NCBI RefSeq assembly: GCF_016755875.1
Contig: NZ_BNED01000005.1
Coordinates: 1,674,001-1,738,000 of the forward strand
Reading direction: 5' to 3'
DNA length: 64,000 bases
From: Streptomyces spororaveus
Lineage (GTDB): Bacteria; Actinomycetota; Actinomycetes; Streptomycetales; Streptomycetaceae
In this document: positions 54,262-62,813 of the stretch, piece after piece
Position numbering within the stretch: position 1 is the first letter of the stretch
Layout: each line of letters opens with the position of its first letter
Position numbers and translations under genes: made by a program
The notes under the pieces: model-generated
Seen by the model: only the letters and a program-made list of their open reading frames with translations
Database searches by the model: none
What the model was told of the DNA's origin: nothing

Positions 54262-54448
54262 GGGGTCTCCTGAACGTCGCTGCGGATCGCGGTTCGCCCA
54301 GGCGCGCGGCAGCGGGCGTACCAAAGGTCCACAGGTACGCCGGGCCGCTCCCCGGTGGTGATCCACCCGAACGCCAGTCACGGCCCGCCGACCACTGTAG
54401 TCGACATATCCGGTGGTTGTCGGGCGTCCGACCTGGGACGATCAATGC

Positions 54449-55210
54449 ATGACGCGTACTTTCGACCATCTTGTCGCCGAAGCCGAGTCCGTCTCCGTGG
54501 ACGGCTGGGACTTCTCCTGGCTCGACGGCCGGGCCACCGAGCAGCGCCCCTCCTGGGGCTACCAGCGGCTGATGGGCGAGCGCCTGGCCACGGTCCGGTC
54601 CGCGCTGGACATCCAGACCGGCGGCGGAGAGGTCCTGGCCGGGTGCGCCCCGCTGCCGCCGCTGACGGCGGCCACCGAGTCCTGGCCGCCCAACGTCGAG
54701 AAGGCGACGCGGCTGCTGCACCCGCTGGGCGCGGTGGTCGTCGCCGACGCCGACGAGCCGCCGCTGCCCTTCGGCGACGCGGCCTTCGAGCTGGTGACCA
54801 GCCGGCACCCGGTGACCATCTGGTGGGAGGAGATCGCACGGGTGCTGACGCCGGGCGGCAGCTACCTCTCGCAGCAGGTCGGTCCGGCGAGCGTCTTCGA
54901 GCTCGTCGAGTACTTCCTCGGCCCGCAGCCGGAGGAGGTCCGGCGCGGCCGGCACCCCGACGACGCGGTCGCCGACGCCACCGCGGCCGGCCTCGAAGTC
55001 CTCGATCTGCGCTCCGAACGACTGCGCACGGAGTTCCACGACATCGGAGCCGTGATCTACTTTCTACGGAAGGTGATCTGGATGGTGCCCGGCTTCACGG
55101 TCGGGCAGTACCGGGACCGGCTGCGTGAGCTCCACGAACAGATCGAACGCGAAGGTCCGTTCGTCGCTCACACCGCCCGCTTCCTCATCGAAGCCCGTAA
55201 AACGGGCTGA
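54449..55210 (+). CDS. SAM-dependent methyltransferase-like protein
   Basis: 253-aa protein of the class I methyltransferase fold with a weak SAM site ([13 protein letters not shown], about 50-62) and motifs [20 protein letters not shown] and [14 protein letters not shown]. Start ATG 54449. It is divergent from folD and upstream of hrdB on the same strand, with 214 bases to the hrdB start and a hairpin between. Substrate unknown. The glycine-rich loop departs from the usual GxGxG, so activity is not certain. Confidence 0.8.
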   Translation: MTRTFDHLVAEAESVSVDGWDFSWLDGRATEQRPSWGYQRLMGERLATVRSALDIQTGGGEVLAGCAPLPPLTAATESWPPNVEKATRLLHPLGAVVVADADEPPLPFGDAAFELVTSRHPVTIWWEEIARVLTPGGSYLSQQVGPASVFELVEYFLGPQPEEVRRGRHPDDAVADATAAGLEVLDLRSERLRTEFHDIGAVIYFLRKVIWMVPGFTVGQYRDRLRELHEQIEREGPFVAHTARFLIEARKTG

Positions 55211-55283
55211 CCTGAAGGGCGGACGGATCTGCGCCGGATCGGGTTGCGCGGCCACAGCGTGGCGCAGGTCACTCAATTCAGCG

Positions 55284-55312
55284 CGTAACGAATCGACTCG
55301 GGCATGCGATGA
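55284..55312 (+). promoter_or_regulatory. ECF-type promoter candidate for hrdB
   Basis: CGTAAC (55284-55289), 17-base spacer, CGATGA (55307-55312), giving a leader of about 105 bases. The GTAAC-type -35 is like those read by ECF sigma factors; hrdB of Streptomyces is known to be transcribed by the ECF sigma ShbA. The exact match to the ShbA consensus is from memory. Confidence 0.5.
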
Positions 55313-55342
55313 ACCGACAGGTGTCCTCGCGCGGCCCGGAAT

Positions 55343-55365
55343 ACAGACCCCCCTCGGGTCTGTTT
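55343..55365 (+). terminator. hairpin with short T run in the hrdB leader
   Basis: ACAGACCC (55343-55350), five-base loop, GGGTCTGT (55356-55363), then TT. It is 60 bases before the hrdB start and after the proposed promoter. It is either the end of the upstream methyltransferase transcript or an attenuator in the hrdB leader. Confidence 0.55.
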
Positions 55366-55424
55366 CCCGAGTTCGCGCGATGATGTCCCGCCCACCCTTA
55401 TCTGTTCGCAACGAGAGGCTCCTT

Positions 55425-57011
55425 GTGTCGCTCAGCCCGTCCCGTACGTTCCCTCCGGAGATCGCCGAATCCGAGGCCCTTGTCGCGCTCGTCGAGCGCG
55501 GCCGCGAGCAGGGTCACATCAACGGTGACGACGTGCGCCAGGCCTTCGAGGCCGGCCGCATCCCGGTGGACCAGTGGAAGCGGGTCCTGCGCAGCCTGAA
55601 CCAGGTCCTGGACGAGGAGGGTGTCGCCCTTCACGTCAGCGCGGCCCCCGCCACCAAGGCCGCCGCCAAGAAGCCCCGCAAGGCTGCCGCCGCACCGGCC
55701 CGCACCGTGGCCAAGAAGGCCACCGCCGCGCCGCGCCCCATCGGCGCCCGCAAGACCGCGGCGACCACCGCGGCCACGGCCACCGCCACGGCGATATCCG
55801 CTTCGTCGGCCGCCGCCACCGAGGACGAGGCGTCGGCCGAGGCCGCCGCCGAGCCGAAGAAGCGCACGGTCAAGAAGACCGCCGCCAAGAAGACCGCCGT
55901 GAAGAAGACCGCGGCGAAGAAGACCAGCGCCAAGGACGCCGACGAGGGCGAGACCCCCGTCGTCGAGGGCGAGGACTGGGCTGCCGAGGACCTCGCCGAC
56001 GAGGCCGAGGAGGAGGCTCCCAAGGCCGGCGGCACCCAGGGCTTCGTCCTGTCCGACGACGACGAGGACGACGCCCCGGCGCAGACGGTCATGGTGGCCG
56101 GTGCCACCGCCGACCCCGTCAAGGACTACCTCAAGCTCATCGGCAAGGTGCCGCTCCTCAACGCCGAGCAGGAGGTGGAGCTCGCCAAGCGCATCGAGGC
56201 GGGTCTGTTCTCCGAGTACAAGCTCGAAGAGGAGGAGGACCACAAGCCCGCCTTCAAGCGCGAGCTGGAGATCCTGGTCGAGGACGGCCGCCGCGCGAAG
56301 AACCACCTGCTGGAGGCCAACCTCCGCCTCGTGGTCTCCCTCGCCAAGCGCTACACCGGCCGCGGCATGCTCTTCCTGGACCTGATCCAGGAGGGCAACG
56401 TCGGCCTGATCCGCGCCGTGGAGAAGTTCGACTACACCAAGGGCTTCAAGTTCTCCACGTATGCGACCTGGTGGATCCGGCAGGCGATCACGCGTGCCAT
56501 GGCCGACCAGTCGCGCACCATCCGCATCCCCGTGCACATGGTCGAGATCATCAACAAGCTCGCCCGCGTGCAGCGCCAGATGCTCCAGGACCTGGGCCGT
56601 GAGCCCACCCCGGAGGAGCTGGGCAAGGAACTCGACATGACCCCCGAGAAGGTCATCGAGGTGCAGAAGTACGGCCGCGAGCCGATCTCCCTGCACACCC
56701 CCCTGGGTGAGGAGGGCGACAGCGAGTTCGGTGACCTCATCGAGGACTCCGAGGCGGTCGTCCCGGCGGACGCGGTCTCCTTCACCTTCCTCCAGGAGCA
56801 GCTCCAGTCCATCCTGGGCACGCTCTCGGAGCGCGAGGCGGGCGTGGTCTCCATGCGTTACGGCCTCAACGACGGCCAGCCGAAGACCCTGGACGAGATC
56901 GGCCGCGTGTACGGGGTCACCCGTGAGCGCATCCGCCAGATCGAGTCCAAGACCATGTCGAAGCTGCGCCACCCGTCGCGTTCGCAGGTGCTGCGCGACT
57001 ACCTCGACTGA
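55425..57011 (+). CDS. hrdB: HrdB-type principal sigma factor of RNA polymerase
   Basis: 528-aa group 1 sigma-70. The N-terminal part has a short conserved head ([12 protein letters not shown]), an Ala/Lys-rich KKTAAKKTA tract (about 135-175) and an acidic block, as in Streptomyces HrdB. Region 1.2 starts at [20 protein letters not shown], region 2 has [20 protein letters not shown] and [19 protein letters not shown], and region 4 ends [23 protein letters not shown] 55425 with GAGAGG upstream matches the HrdB start. A few positions differ from the HrdB I remember ([21 protein letters not shown]), and the neighbours are not those of hrdB in S. coelicolor as I recall them, so a close paralogue is possible. 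Confidence 0.85.
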   Translation: MSLSPSRTFPPEIAESEALVALVERGREQGHINGDDVRQAFEAGRIPVDQWKRVLRSLNQVLDEEGVALHVSAAPATKAAAKKPRKAAAAPARTVAKKATAAPRPIGARKTAATTAATATATAISASSAAATEDEASAEAAAEPKKRTVKKTAAKKTAVKKTAAKKTSAKDADEGETPVVEGEDWAAEDLADEAEEEAPKAGGTQGFVLSDDDEDDAPAQTVMVAGATADPVKDYLKLIGKVPLLNAEQEVELAKRIEAGLFSEYKLEEEEDHKPAFKRELEILVEDGRRAKNHLLEANLRLVVSLAKRYTGRGMLFLDLIQEGNVGLIRAVEKFDYTKGFKFSTYATWWIRQAITRAMADQSRTIRIPVHMVEIINKLARVQRQMLQDLGREPTPEELGKELDMTPEKVIEVQKYGREPISLHTPLGEEGDSEFGDLIEDSEAVVPADAVSFTFLQEQLQSILGTLSEREAGVVSMRYGLNDGQPKTLDEIGRVYGVTRERIRQIESKTMSKLRHPSRSQVLRDYLD

Positions 57012-57024
57012 GTCGGTCTCCACC

Positions 57025-57066
57025 AGGACGCCCCCGACCCGCGCATCCGCGGGTCGGGGGCGTCCT
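57025..57066 (+). terminator. hrdB terminator
   Basis: Perfect 19-bp stem (AGGACGCCCCCGACCCGCG and its complement) with a four-base CATC loop, beginning 14 bases after the hrdB stop. Very stable; expected to act without a T run. Confidence 0.93.
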
Positions 57067-57089
57067 GCGTCCCGTCGAGGCCGGGCCCG

Positions 57090-57123
57090 GTCAGGTCAGG
57101 TCAGGTCAGGTCAGGTCAGGTCA
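57090..57123. repeat. GTCAG pentanucleotide tandem repeat
   Basis: Six perfect copies of GTCAG (57090-57119) plus GTCA, flanked by CCGG on both sides. Five-base periodicity means length change alters frame. The end of the adjacent minus-strand gene remnant (stop 57118-57116) lies inside it. Pentamer microsatellites are rare in such genomes. Confidence 0.92.
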
Positions 57124-57286
57124 ACCGGAAGACCGGCTCCCTGGGGGTGAACGGCAGGGAGGCGCCCCGGGGGATCAGGCAGGCGTGTTCGCGCCGGATG
57201 CGCAGGGTGTCGCACCCGCCGTCCGTGATCACCAGCACCGGGGCCCCGGGCGGGAAGTCCTCCGCCCGCTGATGTCCCCGCGGGCC
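57116..57286 (-). pseudogene. 3' remnant of an unidentified gene
   Basis: The minus-strand frame reads as ordered protein over its last 50 residues (FPPGAPVLVITDGGCDTLRI, then REHACLIPRGASLPFTPREP) and stops within the GTCAG repeat. LVITDGG is like the end of a VWA-type fold. There is no start or ribosome site: upstream the frame runs out of register through the SRPBCC gene. I read it as the C-terminal relic of a gene lost by deletion. The family is not certain. Confidence 0.5.
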
Positions 57287-57287
57287 T

Positions 57288-57728
57288 TCAGGTTTCGAGG
57301 AGGTGCTTGAGCTTCGCCTCGCCGCGGGGCATCTCCTTGCGGACCATGGGCCTGACCACGAGGGGTACGAGGGCCCGGCCCACCCCGTGGCCCTCGAAGT
57401 CGACGTCCAGGGTGAGGCGGGAGCGGGCGCCGCCGTCGAGTGGTTCGACGGTGCCCCGCACATCGGGTCGTACCGGCCCGTCCACGCCGTGCACGTGCCA
57501 GCTCCTCGGCGGGTCGAGCTCCACGAACTCCAGGGTCGTGGGGACCCGCCGGCGGCCGATCTGCCGGGTGACGAGGATCAGCGAACCGACGTGCACGGGG
57601 AGAGCGCCGATCGGGACGGCGGACACGGCGCTGTCCTGCCACTCCGGCAGGTGCGTGGGATCCGTCAGGTACGCGTAGACGTCCTCGGGCCTGCGGTCGA
57701 TGTCGATGCTCTTCCTCATCGCGGACAT
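57288..57728 (-). CDS. SRPBCC (polyketide cyclase/START-like) protein
   Basis: 146-aa soluble protein of the helix-grip fold. The opening SIDIDRRPEDVYAYLTDPTHLPEWQDS is the typical SRPBCC start, and the C-terminal long helix (LVPLVVRPMVRKEMPRGEAKLKHLL) follows a beta sheet containing GGARSRLTLDVDFEG. Start ATG 57728 (the in-frame GTG two codons upstream is possible). The fold binds hydrophobic ligands; no cyclase partner genes are near, so function is open. The amino acid permease gene lies 41 bases upstream on the same strand. Confidence 0.85.
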   Translation of the reverse strand: MSAMRKSIDIDRRPEDVYAYLTDPTHLPEWQDSAVSAVPIGALPVHVGSLILVTRQIGRRRVPTTLEFVELDPPRSWHVHGVDGPVRPDVRGTVEPLDGGARSRLTLDVDFEGHGVGRALVPLVVRPMVRKEMPRGEAKLKHLLET

Positions 57729-57769
57729 GGTGACCCCTTGAAGCCCCCTGGGCGGCCCCTCCGTCCACG

Positions 57770-59155
57770 CTACTCCGCGGGTGACGCTGCGGCGCGGTGC
57801 TTCTTCGCGGACATGGCGGCGTAGACGAGGACGCCCGCGAAGAGGAAGAGCACGCCCTGGTAGACGGCCGCGTAGCCGGAGCCGGCGACCAGCCACATGG
57901 AGAAGCCGAAGGCGAGGGCGGCGAGGACGCCGTCGCGGGCCAGCCGGCCGGGGTGGACCCGCTCGCGCTGCCCGGAGAGCAGGAAGTAGATCTGCGCGGC
58001 GGTGGCCAGCAGGTAGGGGACGGTCGCCGTGAAGGTGGTGATCAGGACCAGGCTCTCGAAGACGCCCTGGGTGCCGGCCGTGTAGTTGTAAACGGTGAGG
58101 GCGGAGGCCAGGGCGACGGTGACGATCACGCCGACGACGGGGACGCCGCGCTTCTTCGTCTCGAAGGCCTTCGGGAAGAGCCCGTCCTTGGCGGCGGCGT
58201 ACGGGGTCTGCGCGCTGAGCAGGGTCCAGCCGTTGAGGGCGCCGAGCATCGAGATCACGGCGGCGCAGGCGACCACGGTGCCGCCCCAGGTGCCGCCGAA
58301 CATGGCGTTGACGGCGTCGGTGAAGGGGGCGTCGGAGGAGACCAGCCGGTCGTGGGCGACCAGGCCGAAGACGGCGACGGTGCCGAGCAGGTACACGGTG
58401 GCCGCGCCCACGGTGCCGAGGACGGTGGCCCGGCCGACGTTGCGGGCCGGGTCACGGACCTCGCCCGCGCTGACGGTGGCCGACTCGACGCCGAGGTAGC
58501 TGAACAGCAGGATCGCGGCGGAGGCGGAGACGGCGCCGGCCGCGCTCTGGTCGGTGGCCCGGAAGGGGCCGAGGTTGGCCGGGTCGAAGAAGAACAGCCC
58601 GCCCACGGCCACCAGGAGCAGCGGGGCGAACTTCAGTACGGTGGCGACGACTTGCACCGCGCCGACGTAGCGGGTGCCCGCCAGGTTGGACAGGGCCGGG
58701 AGCCACTGGACGGCGAGGGCGGCCAGGCACATGGACCACTTGTGTTCGCCCGCGGCGGGGAACAGCACCGTGAGGTAGCCGACGGCCGCGACGGCCAGGG
58801 CCGCGTTCGAGACCCAGGCGGTGATCCAGTAGCTCCAGGCGGCGAGGAAGCCGGCGAAGTCCCCGAAGGCGGCGCGGGCGTAGACGTAGGGGCCGCCGGT
58901 CTGCGGGTGGCGCTCGGCGAGTCGGCCGAAGACGAGCGCGAGGGCGATCGCGCCGGCGGTGAGGACGCCGAAGGCGACGAGGCTGATGGTGCCGAAGGGA
59001 GCCACCGAGGCCGGGAGGAGGAAGATCCCGCCGCCGATGATGTTGCCCATGACCAGGCAGGTCGCGACGGGCAGGCCGAAGCGGCGTGTGTGGGGGTCGC
59101 GGTCCTGCTCGGGGGGTGCGGCGGCCTCAACGGCCCGGGTTGCGGTGCTGGTCAT
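57770..59155 (-). CDS. APC-family amino acid permease
   Basis: 461-aa secondary transporter with about twelve helices. Helix 1 carries the APC substrate motif GNIIGGGIFLLPASVAPFG, followed by FGRLAERHPQTGGPYVYARAAFGDFAGF and later SYLGVESATVSAGEVRDPARNVGRA. These features match the arginine/ornithine/agmatine exchanger branch (AdiC/ArcD-like, PotE), so a cationic or neutral amino acid is likely. ATG 59155 gives the expected short soluble N terminus; an upstream ATG at 59212 adds a Cys-containing stretch without family support. Confidence 0.9.
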   Translation of the reverse strand: MTSTATRAVEAAAPPEQDRDPHTRRFGLPVATCLVMGNIIGGGIFLLPASVAPFGTISLVAFGVLTAGAIALALVFGRLAERHPQTGGPYVYARAAFGDFAGFLAAWSYWITAWVSNAALAVAAVGYLTVLFPAAGEHKWSMCLAALAVQWLPALSNLAGTRYVGAVQVVATVLKFAPLLLVAVGGLFFFDPANLGPFRATDQSAAGAVSASAAILLFSYLGVESATVSAGEVRDPARNVGRATVLGTVGAATVYLLGTVAVFGLVAHDRLVSSDAPFTDAVNAMFGGTWGGTVVACAAVISMLGALNGWTLLSAQTPYAAAKDGLFPKAFETKKRGVPVVGVIVTVALASALTVYNYTAGTQGVFESLVLITTFTATVPYLLATAAQIYFLLSGQRERVHPGRLARDGVLAALAFGFSMWLVAGSGYAAVYQGVLFLFAGVLVYAAMSAKKHRAAASPAE

Positions 59156-59230
59156 CGGTGGTGCGCCTCTGGATGTCTCACATGCTGGGCAGGTCAACAC
59201 ATGGTTGACCACCGTGAAAGCGGCACAAAA

Positions 59231-61360
59231 TCAGCGGATTTCGTCCCGCGCGGGCGCCCCTGTGGAAGGAAAGCTTCCGTTATTTGCGTCCCCGGGCGCG
59301 GTTTCCTCCACCGGCTCCCCCACCGGCTCCCCCAGTGGCTCGTCCACCGGCACCTGCGGTCCGTCCGGCTCCCGCAGCCAGCGCCGCAGCACGGCGTGCA
59401 CCGCTTCCGCCCCGGCCAGCTCCTCCCCGGGGTCCGACAGGTCCGTGGGCCACATCAGGAAAGGGTGCCCCTGCTCCCCGCCCAGCCCGCCGTGCGAACC
59501 GATCTGCTCCTCGAAGGCGTGCACGGTGCCCGTCCGCGGGTCGTACGCCGAGTTCACCATGACGTCCGCCACGTGCGGGAAGGCATCGGTCCGGCGGACG
59601 GCCTCGGCGGCGCCCGGGCCGAAGGGGGCCAGCAGCTCCTCCGCCTCCCCCGGGACGTCCAGCCGGGCCACCCTTCCGTCCCGGCCCATCACCACCCCGT
59701 CCACCAGCAGGAACCCCACGCCCGGGTGGTTCGCCAGGGTGGCCAGCAGGGCGGGGTGCGCGCGCTCGACGCGGGCCCGCGAAGCCCGGCCCGGAATGTC
59801 GGGGAAGGAGATCAGGCCGAGGTTGCCCGAGGGCAGCACCACCGGATCGGAGCCCGGCCCCGGGTGCGCCTCCTCGCCCTCCTCCACCGGCCGGTGGAGC
59901 GCCGCGAGCACGGCCGCCCGGGCCTCGGCGCCGCTGCGGGTGCGGCCGGCCCGGCGCGGGACCGGCAGCCCGCAGCCCGCCCGGACCAGGTCCTTGAGGC
60001 TCAGCCCGTACCGGCCGAGGAAGGTCTCCCCCGGGCTCTGACCGTGATCGGAGAGCAGCACGATCCGGTACCGGCGCGGCGCGTGCTCGGCGACCCGGGC
60101 GATCAGCGCGAGGCTCCGGTCCAGGCGCCGCAGCACCCGGTCGGTGTCCCGGCCGCGCGGGCCCGAGTGGTGCGCGACCTCGTCGTAGGCCACCAGGTCG
60201 GCGTAGACGGCGGTGCGCCCGGCGAGCATGTCGCCGATCACCGCCGCGACGACCACGTCCCGTTCCACCACGGTCGCGAAGGCCCGGATCAGCGGGTACA
60301 GCCCGCCGCGCGAGACCCGCGGCCGGTCCCCGCGGATCCGCGCCCGCACCGACTGGCCGATCTCCCGGGCCGCCTCGGAGACGAAGGACACGGCCGTACG
60401 GACGGCGTTCGCCGGGTCGGAGAAGTACGCGAAGTAGCCCGCGCGGGACCGGTTGGCCCGCCCCCGCCGGGCCGAGACCGACAGCACCAGCGCCAGCTGG
60501 TCGGCGCCGCCGCTGAACAGGTTGCCCCGGCTCGCCCCGTCCAGCGTGAGCAGTCCGCCGTCCCCGGTGCGCCCGATGGCCCGCCGCTGGAGCTCGGCGG
60601 CGCTGGTCGGCCGGTTGCAGACCATCACCTCGCCGGTGTCCTTCTCGTACCAGCGGAAGGCCGGCACGTCGAAGTTGGAGCCGTGCAGGATCCCGAGCTG
60701 GCTGGCGCCGGTCTGGCTCGACCAGTCCGTACGCCAGGACCGGGCGCGGTGGCTGCCGTCCAGCAGGGCGGCGACGGTGGGCATCAGCCCGCTGCCGCAC
60801 GCGCGGCGCAGCTCCTCGTACCCCAGCCCGTCCAGCTGGAGCATGAGCAGACCCGGCGGGGCCTCGGCGCCGCGGGCCGGGTCCGCCCGGCCCTGCCTGC
60901 GGCGACGCCGGTCGGCGAGCCGGTAGAGCCGCCGCCGGTAGGCATCGTCGTCGCGCACGGCGAGTGCGGTGGAGGTCGCCGACGCCACCGCGGACATCAC
61001 GGCGGCGACGACCACCGCGGTCTCCGGCGCCACCTCGCCGCGGCCGTCCGGGATCAGGCTGAGCGCTATCAGCAGGAGCGAGCCGTTGAGGAAGAAGACG
61101 AGCAGCCCGAGCACCAGGGCGGGCACCAGCAGCAGGGCCCGGACGAGCACCGGCCAGACCAGCGCGCTCAGCATGCCGAAGGCCCCGGCGGCCCAGGCGG
61201 CGGTCAGCCCGATCTGCGTGATGCTGTCGCCGTCGTCCGACTGGAGCCGGAAGTCCGGCAGGATCCCGGCCAGGGCGAGCATCGTGAGGGTGGACGCCGC
61301 CCAGACGAGGAGCACCCGCACCAGGGCGCTGCCCGCGGTCCGCCACCGCCCTCGCACCAC
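59231..61360 (-). CDS. holin-like four-helix domain fused to an alkaline phosphatase-superfamily enzyme
   Basis: 709-aa membrane protein. The first 150 residues hold four hydrophobic helices of the phage-holin-4-2 (mycobacterial holin-like) type (VRVLLVWAASTLTMLALAGI; LVLGLLVFFLNGSLLLIALS). After a basic linker comes a soluble domain of the alkaline phosphatase/phosphodiesterase fold: PPGLLMLQLDGLGYEELRRA (metal Asp), a Thr/Ser nucleophile region near SSQTGASQLG, VAYDEVAHHSGPRG (metal Asp/His) and VLLSDHGQSPGETF. GTG 61360 or 61357 follows GGGAGGTGG. It likely cleaves a phosphodiester on or near the membrane; the substrate is unknown. Confidence 0.8.
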   Translation of the reverse strand: MVRGRWRTAGSALVRVLLVWAASTLTMLALAGILPDFRLQSDDGDSITQIGLTAAWAAGAFGMLSALVWPVLVRALLLVPALVLGLLVFFLNGSLLLIALSLIPDGRGEVAPETAVVVAAVMSAVASATSTALAVRDDDAYRRRLYRLADRRRRRQGRADPARGAEAPPGLLMLQLDGLGYEELRRACGSGLMPTVAALLDGSHRARSWRTDWSSQTGASQLGILHGSNFDVPAFRWYEKDTGEVMVCNRPTSAAELQRRAIGRTGDGGLLTLDGASRGNLFSGGADQLALVLSVSARRGRANRSRAGYFAYFSDPANAVRTAVSFVSEAAREIGQSVRARIRGDRPRVSRGGLYPLIRAFATVVERDVVVAAVIGDMLAGRTAVYADLVAYDEVAHHSGPRGRDTDRVLRRLDRSLALIARVAEHAPRRYRIVLLSDHGQSPGETFLGRYGLSLKDLVRAGCGLPVPRRAGRTRSGAEARAAVLAALHRPVEEGEEAHPGPGSDPVVLPSGNLGLISFPDIPGRASRARVERAHPALLATLANHPGVGFLLVDGVVMGRDGRVARLDVPGEAEELLAPFGPGAAEAVRRTDAFPHVADVMVNSAYDPRTGTVHAFEEQIGSHGGLGGEQGHPFLMWPTDLSDPGEELAGAEAVHAVLRRWLREPDGPQVPVDEPLGEPVGEPVEETAPGDANNGSFPSTGAPARDEIR

Positions 61361-61508
61361 GCCGCCACCTCCCGCGAGCCCGTCCCGCCTCCAGGCTCGC
61401 ACAGCCCGCCGCACCCGGTCGGGCGATGCGGACGGCGCACGGGCGCGCGGAACGGGCGGGCCGGTGCTGAGCCGGTGAGGTGAGGTCAGATCGGCAGGCC
61501 GGGTCGGG

Positions 61509-61913
61509 TCAGGTGCCGTCGTAGCCGGCGGTCGGCATGGACAGCCTGCGGTGCACCTCGGCCTTCATCGCGGAGGTGTACCGGGGCTCCTCGCCCCCGG
61601 CGGTCTCCAGCCGCACACCGCGCCGCTCGCACTCGGCGGTGAACTCCTGGACGGAACGCAGTGCGCGGGCCAGCACCCGGTGGTTGGCGGCGACGAAGAG
61701 ATCGACCTGCCCGGTGTCGACGTCGGACCAGAGCCCGCAGTGGTCGGCACGCAGCCCGTAGACCAGCAACTGCCTCGTCACGACATAGCCCCGGTCGGCG
61801 GCCCAGCGCGCGCACACGGCGTGCTGGCCGCGGGTGTCCACGGCGAACGGGTCGGTGTCGAGGTCTTCGAGCGGGGCCAGGCTGGCGATCGCGGCCACGC
61901 GCAACTCTTCCAT
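61509..61913 (-). CDS. small protein resembling a serine-recombinase catalytic fold without the serine
   Basis: 134-aa protein. The order RGQHAVCARWAADRGYVVTR, then DVDTGQVDLFVAANHRVLAR and FTAECERRGVRLETAG mirrors the resolvase N-terminal domain (helix, strand, D-loop helix, strand GVRLxxxG). But the N-terminal strand that should carry the nucleophilic Ser is replaced by AIASLAPLEDLDTDPFAV. There is no DNA-binding domain. ATG 61913. It may be a regulator derived from a resolvase. No mobile element is present around it. Confidence 0.6.
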   Translation of the reverse strand: MEELRVAAIASLAPLEDLDTDPFAVDTRGQHAVCARWAADRGYVVTRQLLVYGLRADHCGLWSDVDTGQVDLFVAANHRVLARALRSVQEFTAECERRGVRLETAGGEEPRYTSAMKAEVHRRLSMPTAGYDGT

Positions 61914-62036
61914 GCCGCCGGACCCTACTCCGATCCGCCGCCGGAGAGGAGGGGACGGCCGAGATCCGATTCCGGGCGGCCGCGCGGGGCAGACACCCCT
62001 AGGCTCGTGAACGAGGCGCGAGGGAGGGAGGGCCGG

Positions 62037-62813
62037 GTGCCGGTGGACATCACCTGGTGGGGTCATGCCACGTGCACCGTCGAGGACTCCGGGGTCCGGC
62101 TGCTCACGGACCCGCTGTTCGCCCGGCGGCTCGCGCACCTGCGGCGGCGGCGCGGGGCGCTGCCCCCGCCCGAGGCGGCGGCGGCCGACGTGGTGCTGGT
62201 CTCCCACCTGCACGCCGACCACCTGCATCTGCCGTCGCTGGCGCGGCTCGCGCCCGGCACCCGGCTGCTCGTGCCGCGGGGGGCGCGCCGGGCCGTACCG
62301 GGGCTTGCGCGGGTCGCCGGGCTGCACGGGCTGGCCGTGACGGAGGTGGTGCGGGGCGAGGAGGTCCCCGTACGGGACGGCGTACGGGTCCGGGCGGTCG
62401 GCGCGCGGCACGACGGACGGCGGCTGCCGTTCGGGCCGCACCTGTGCCCGGCGCTGGGGTACGTGGTGCTGGGGGCGGCGCGGACCTACTTCGCCGGGGA
62501 CACCGGGCTGTTCGACACCATGGCCGAGGAGACCGGACCGGTGGACGTGGCCCTGCTGCCGGTGGGCGGCTGGGGGCCGTACCTCGGCCCCGGGCACCTG
62601 GACGCGGGGCGGGCGGCGCGGGCGCTGGCCCGGCTGGCGCCCGCGGCGGCGGTCCCGGTGCACTACGGGACGTACTGGCCCGTCGGGATGGACGCGGTAC
62701 GGCCGCACGAATTCCACGCGCCCGGCGAGGAGTTCGCGCGGCTGGCGCGGCAGCTGGCGCCGAAGGTGACCGTACGGGTGCCGCGGCACGGCGAGCGGGT
62801 GCGGCTGCCGTGA
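62037..62813 (+). CDS. metallo-beta-lactamase-fold hydrolase (UlaG-like)
   Basis: 258-aa zinc hydrolase. The metal site is in VSHLHADHLHLPSL (HxHxDH), with further ligands in TYFAGDTGLFDTM and VPVHYGTYWP. The start VDITWWGHATCTVEDSGVRLLTDP is typical of UlaG-like MBL proteins. GTG 62037 with GGGAGGGAGG upstream. The next gene starts inside its stop codon (GTGA), so it is co-translated with a DedA-family membrane protein. The substrate may be a lactone or phosphodiester. Confidence 0.9.
   Translation: MPVDITWWGHATCTVEDSGVRLLTDPLFARRLAHLRRRRGALPPPEAAAADVVLVSHLHADHLHLPSLARLAPGTRLLVPRGARRAVPGLARVAGLHGLAVTEVVRGEEVPVRDGVRVRAVGARHDGRRLPFGPHLCPALGYVVLGAARTYFAGDTGLFDTMAEETGPVDVALLPVGGWGPYLGPGHLDAGRAARALARLAPAAAVPVHYGTYWPVGMDAVRPHEFHAPGEEFARLARQLAPKVTVRVPRHGERVRLP

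Noticed and set aside
57797..61483. Very long plus-strand open frame (over 1200 codons) opposite the permease and holin-phosphatase genes
   Set aside because: Its translation is His/Gly/Arg/Gln-rich without motifs and it is the mirror of GC-rich third positions; the minus-strand genes have full domain order.
61509..61913. Integrase or mobile element marker
   Set aside because: No catalytic serine, no DNA-binding domain, no flanking repeats, and the tRNA in the window is far away and undisturbed.
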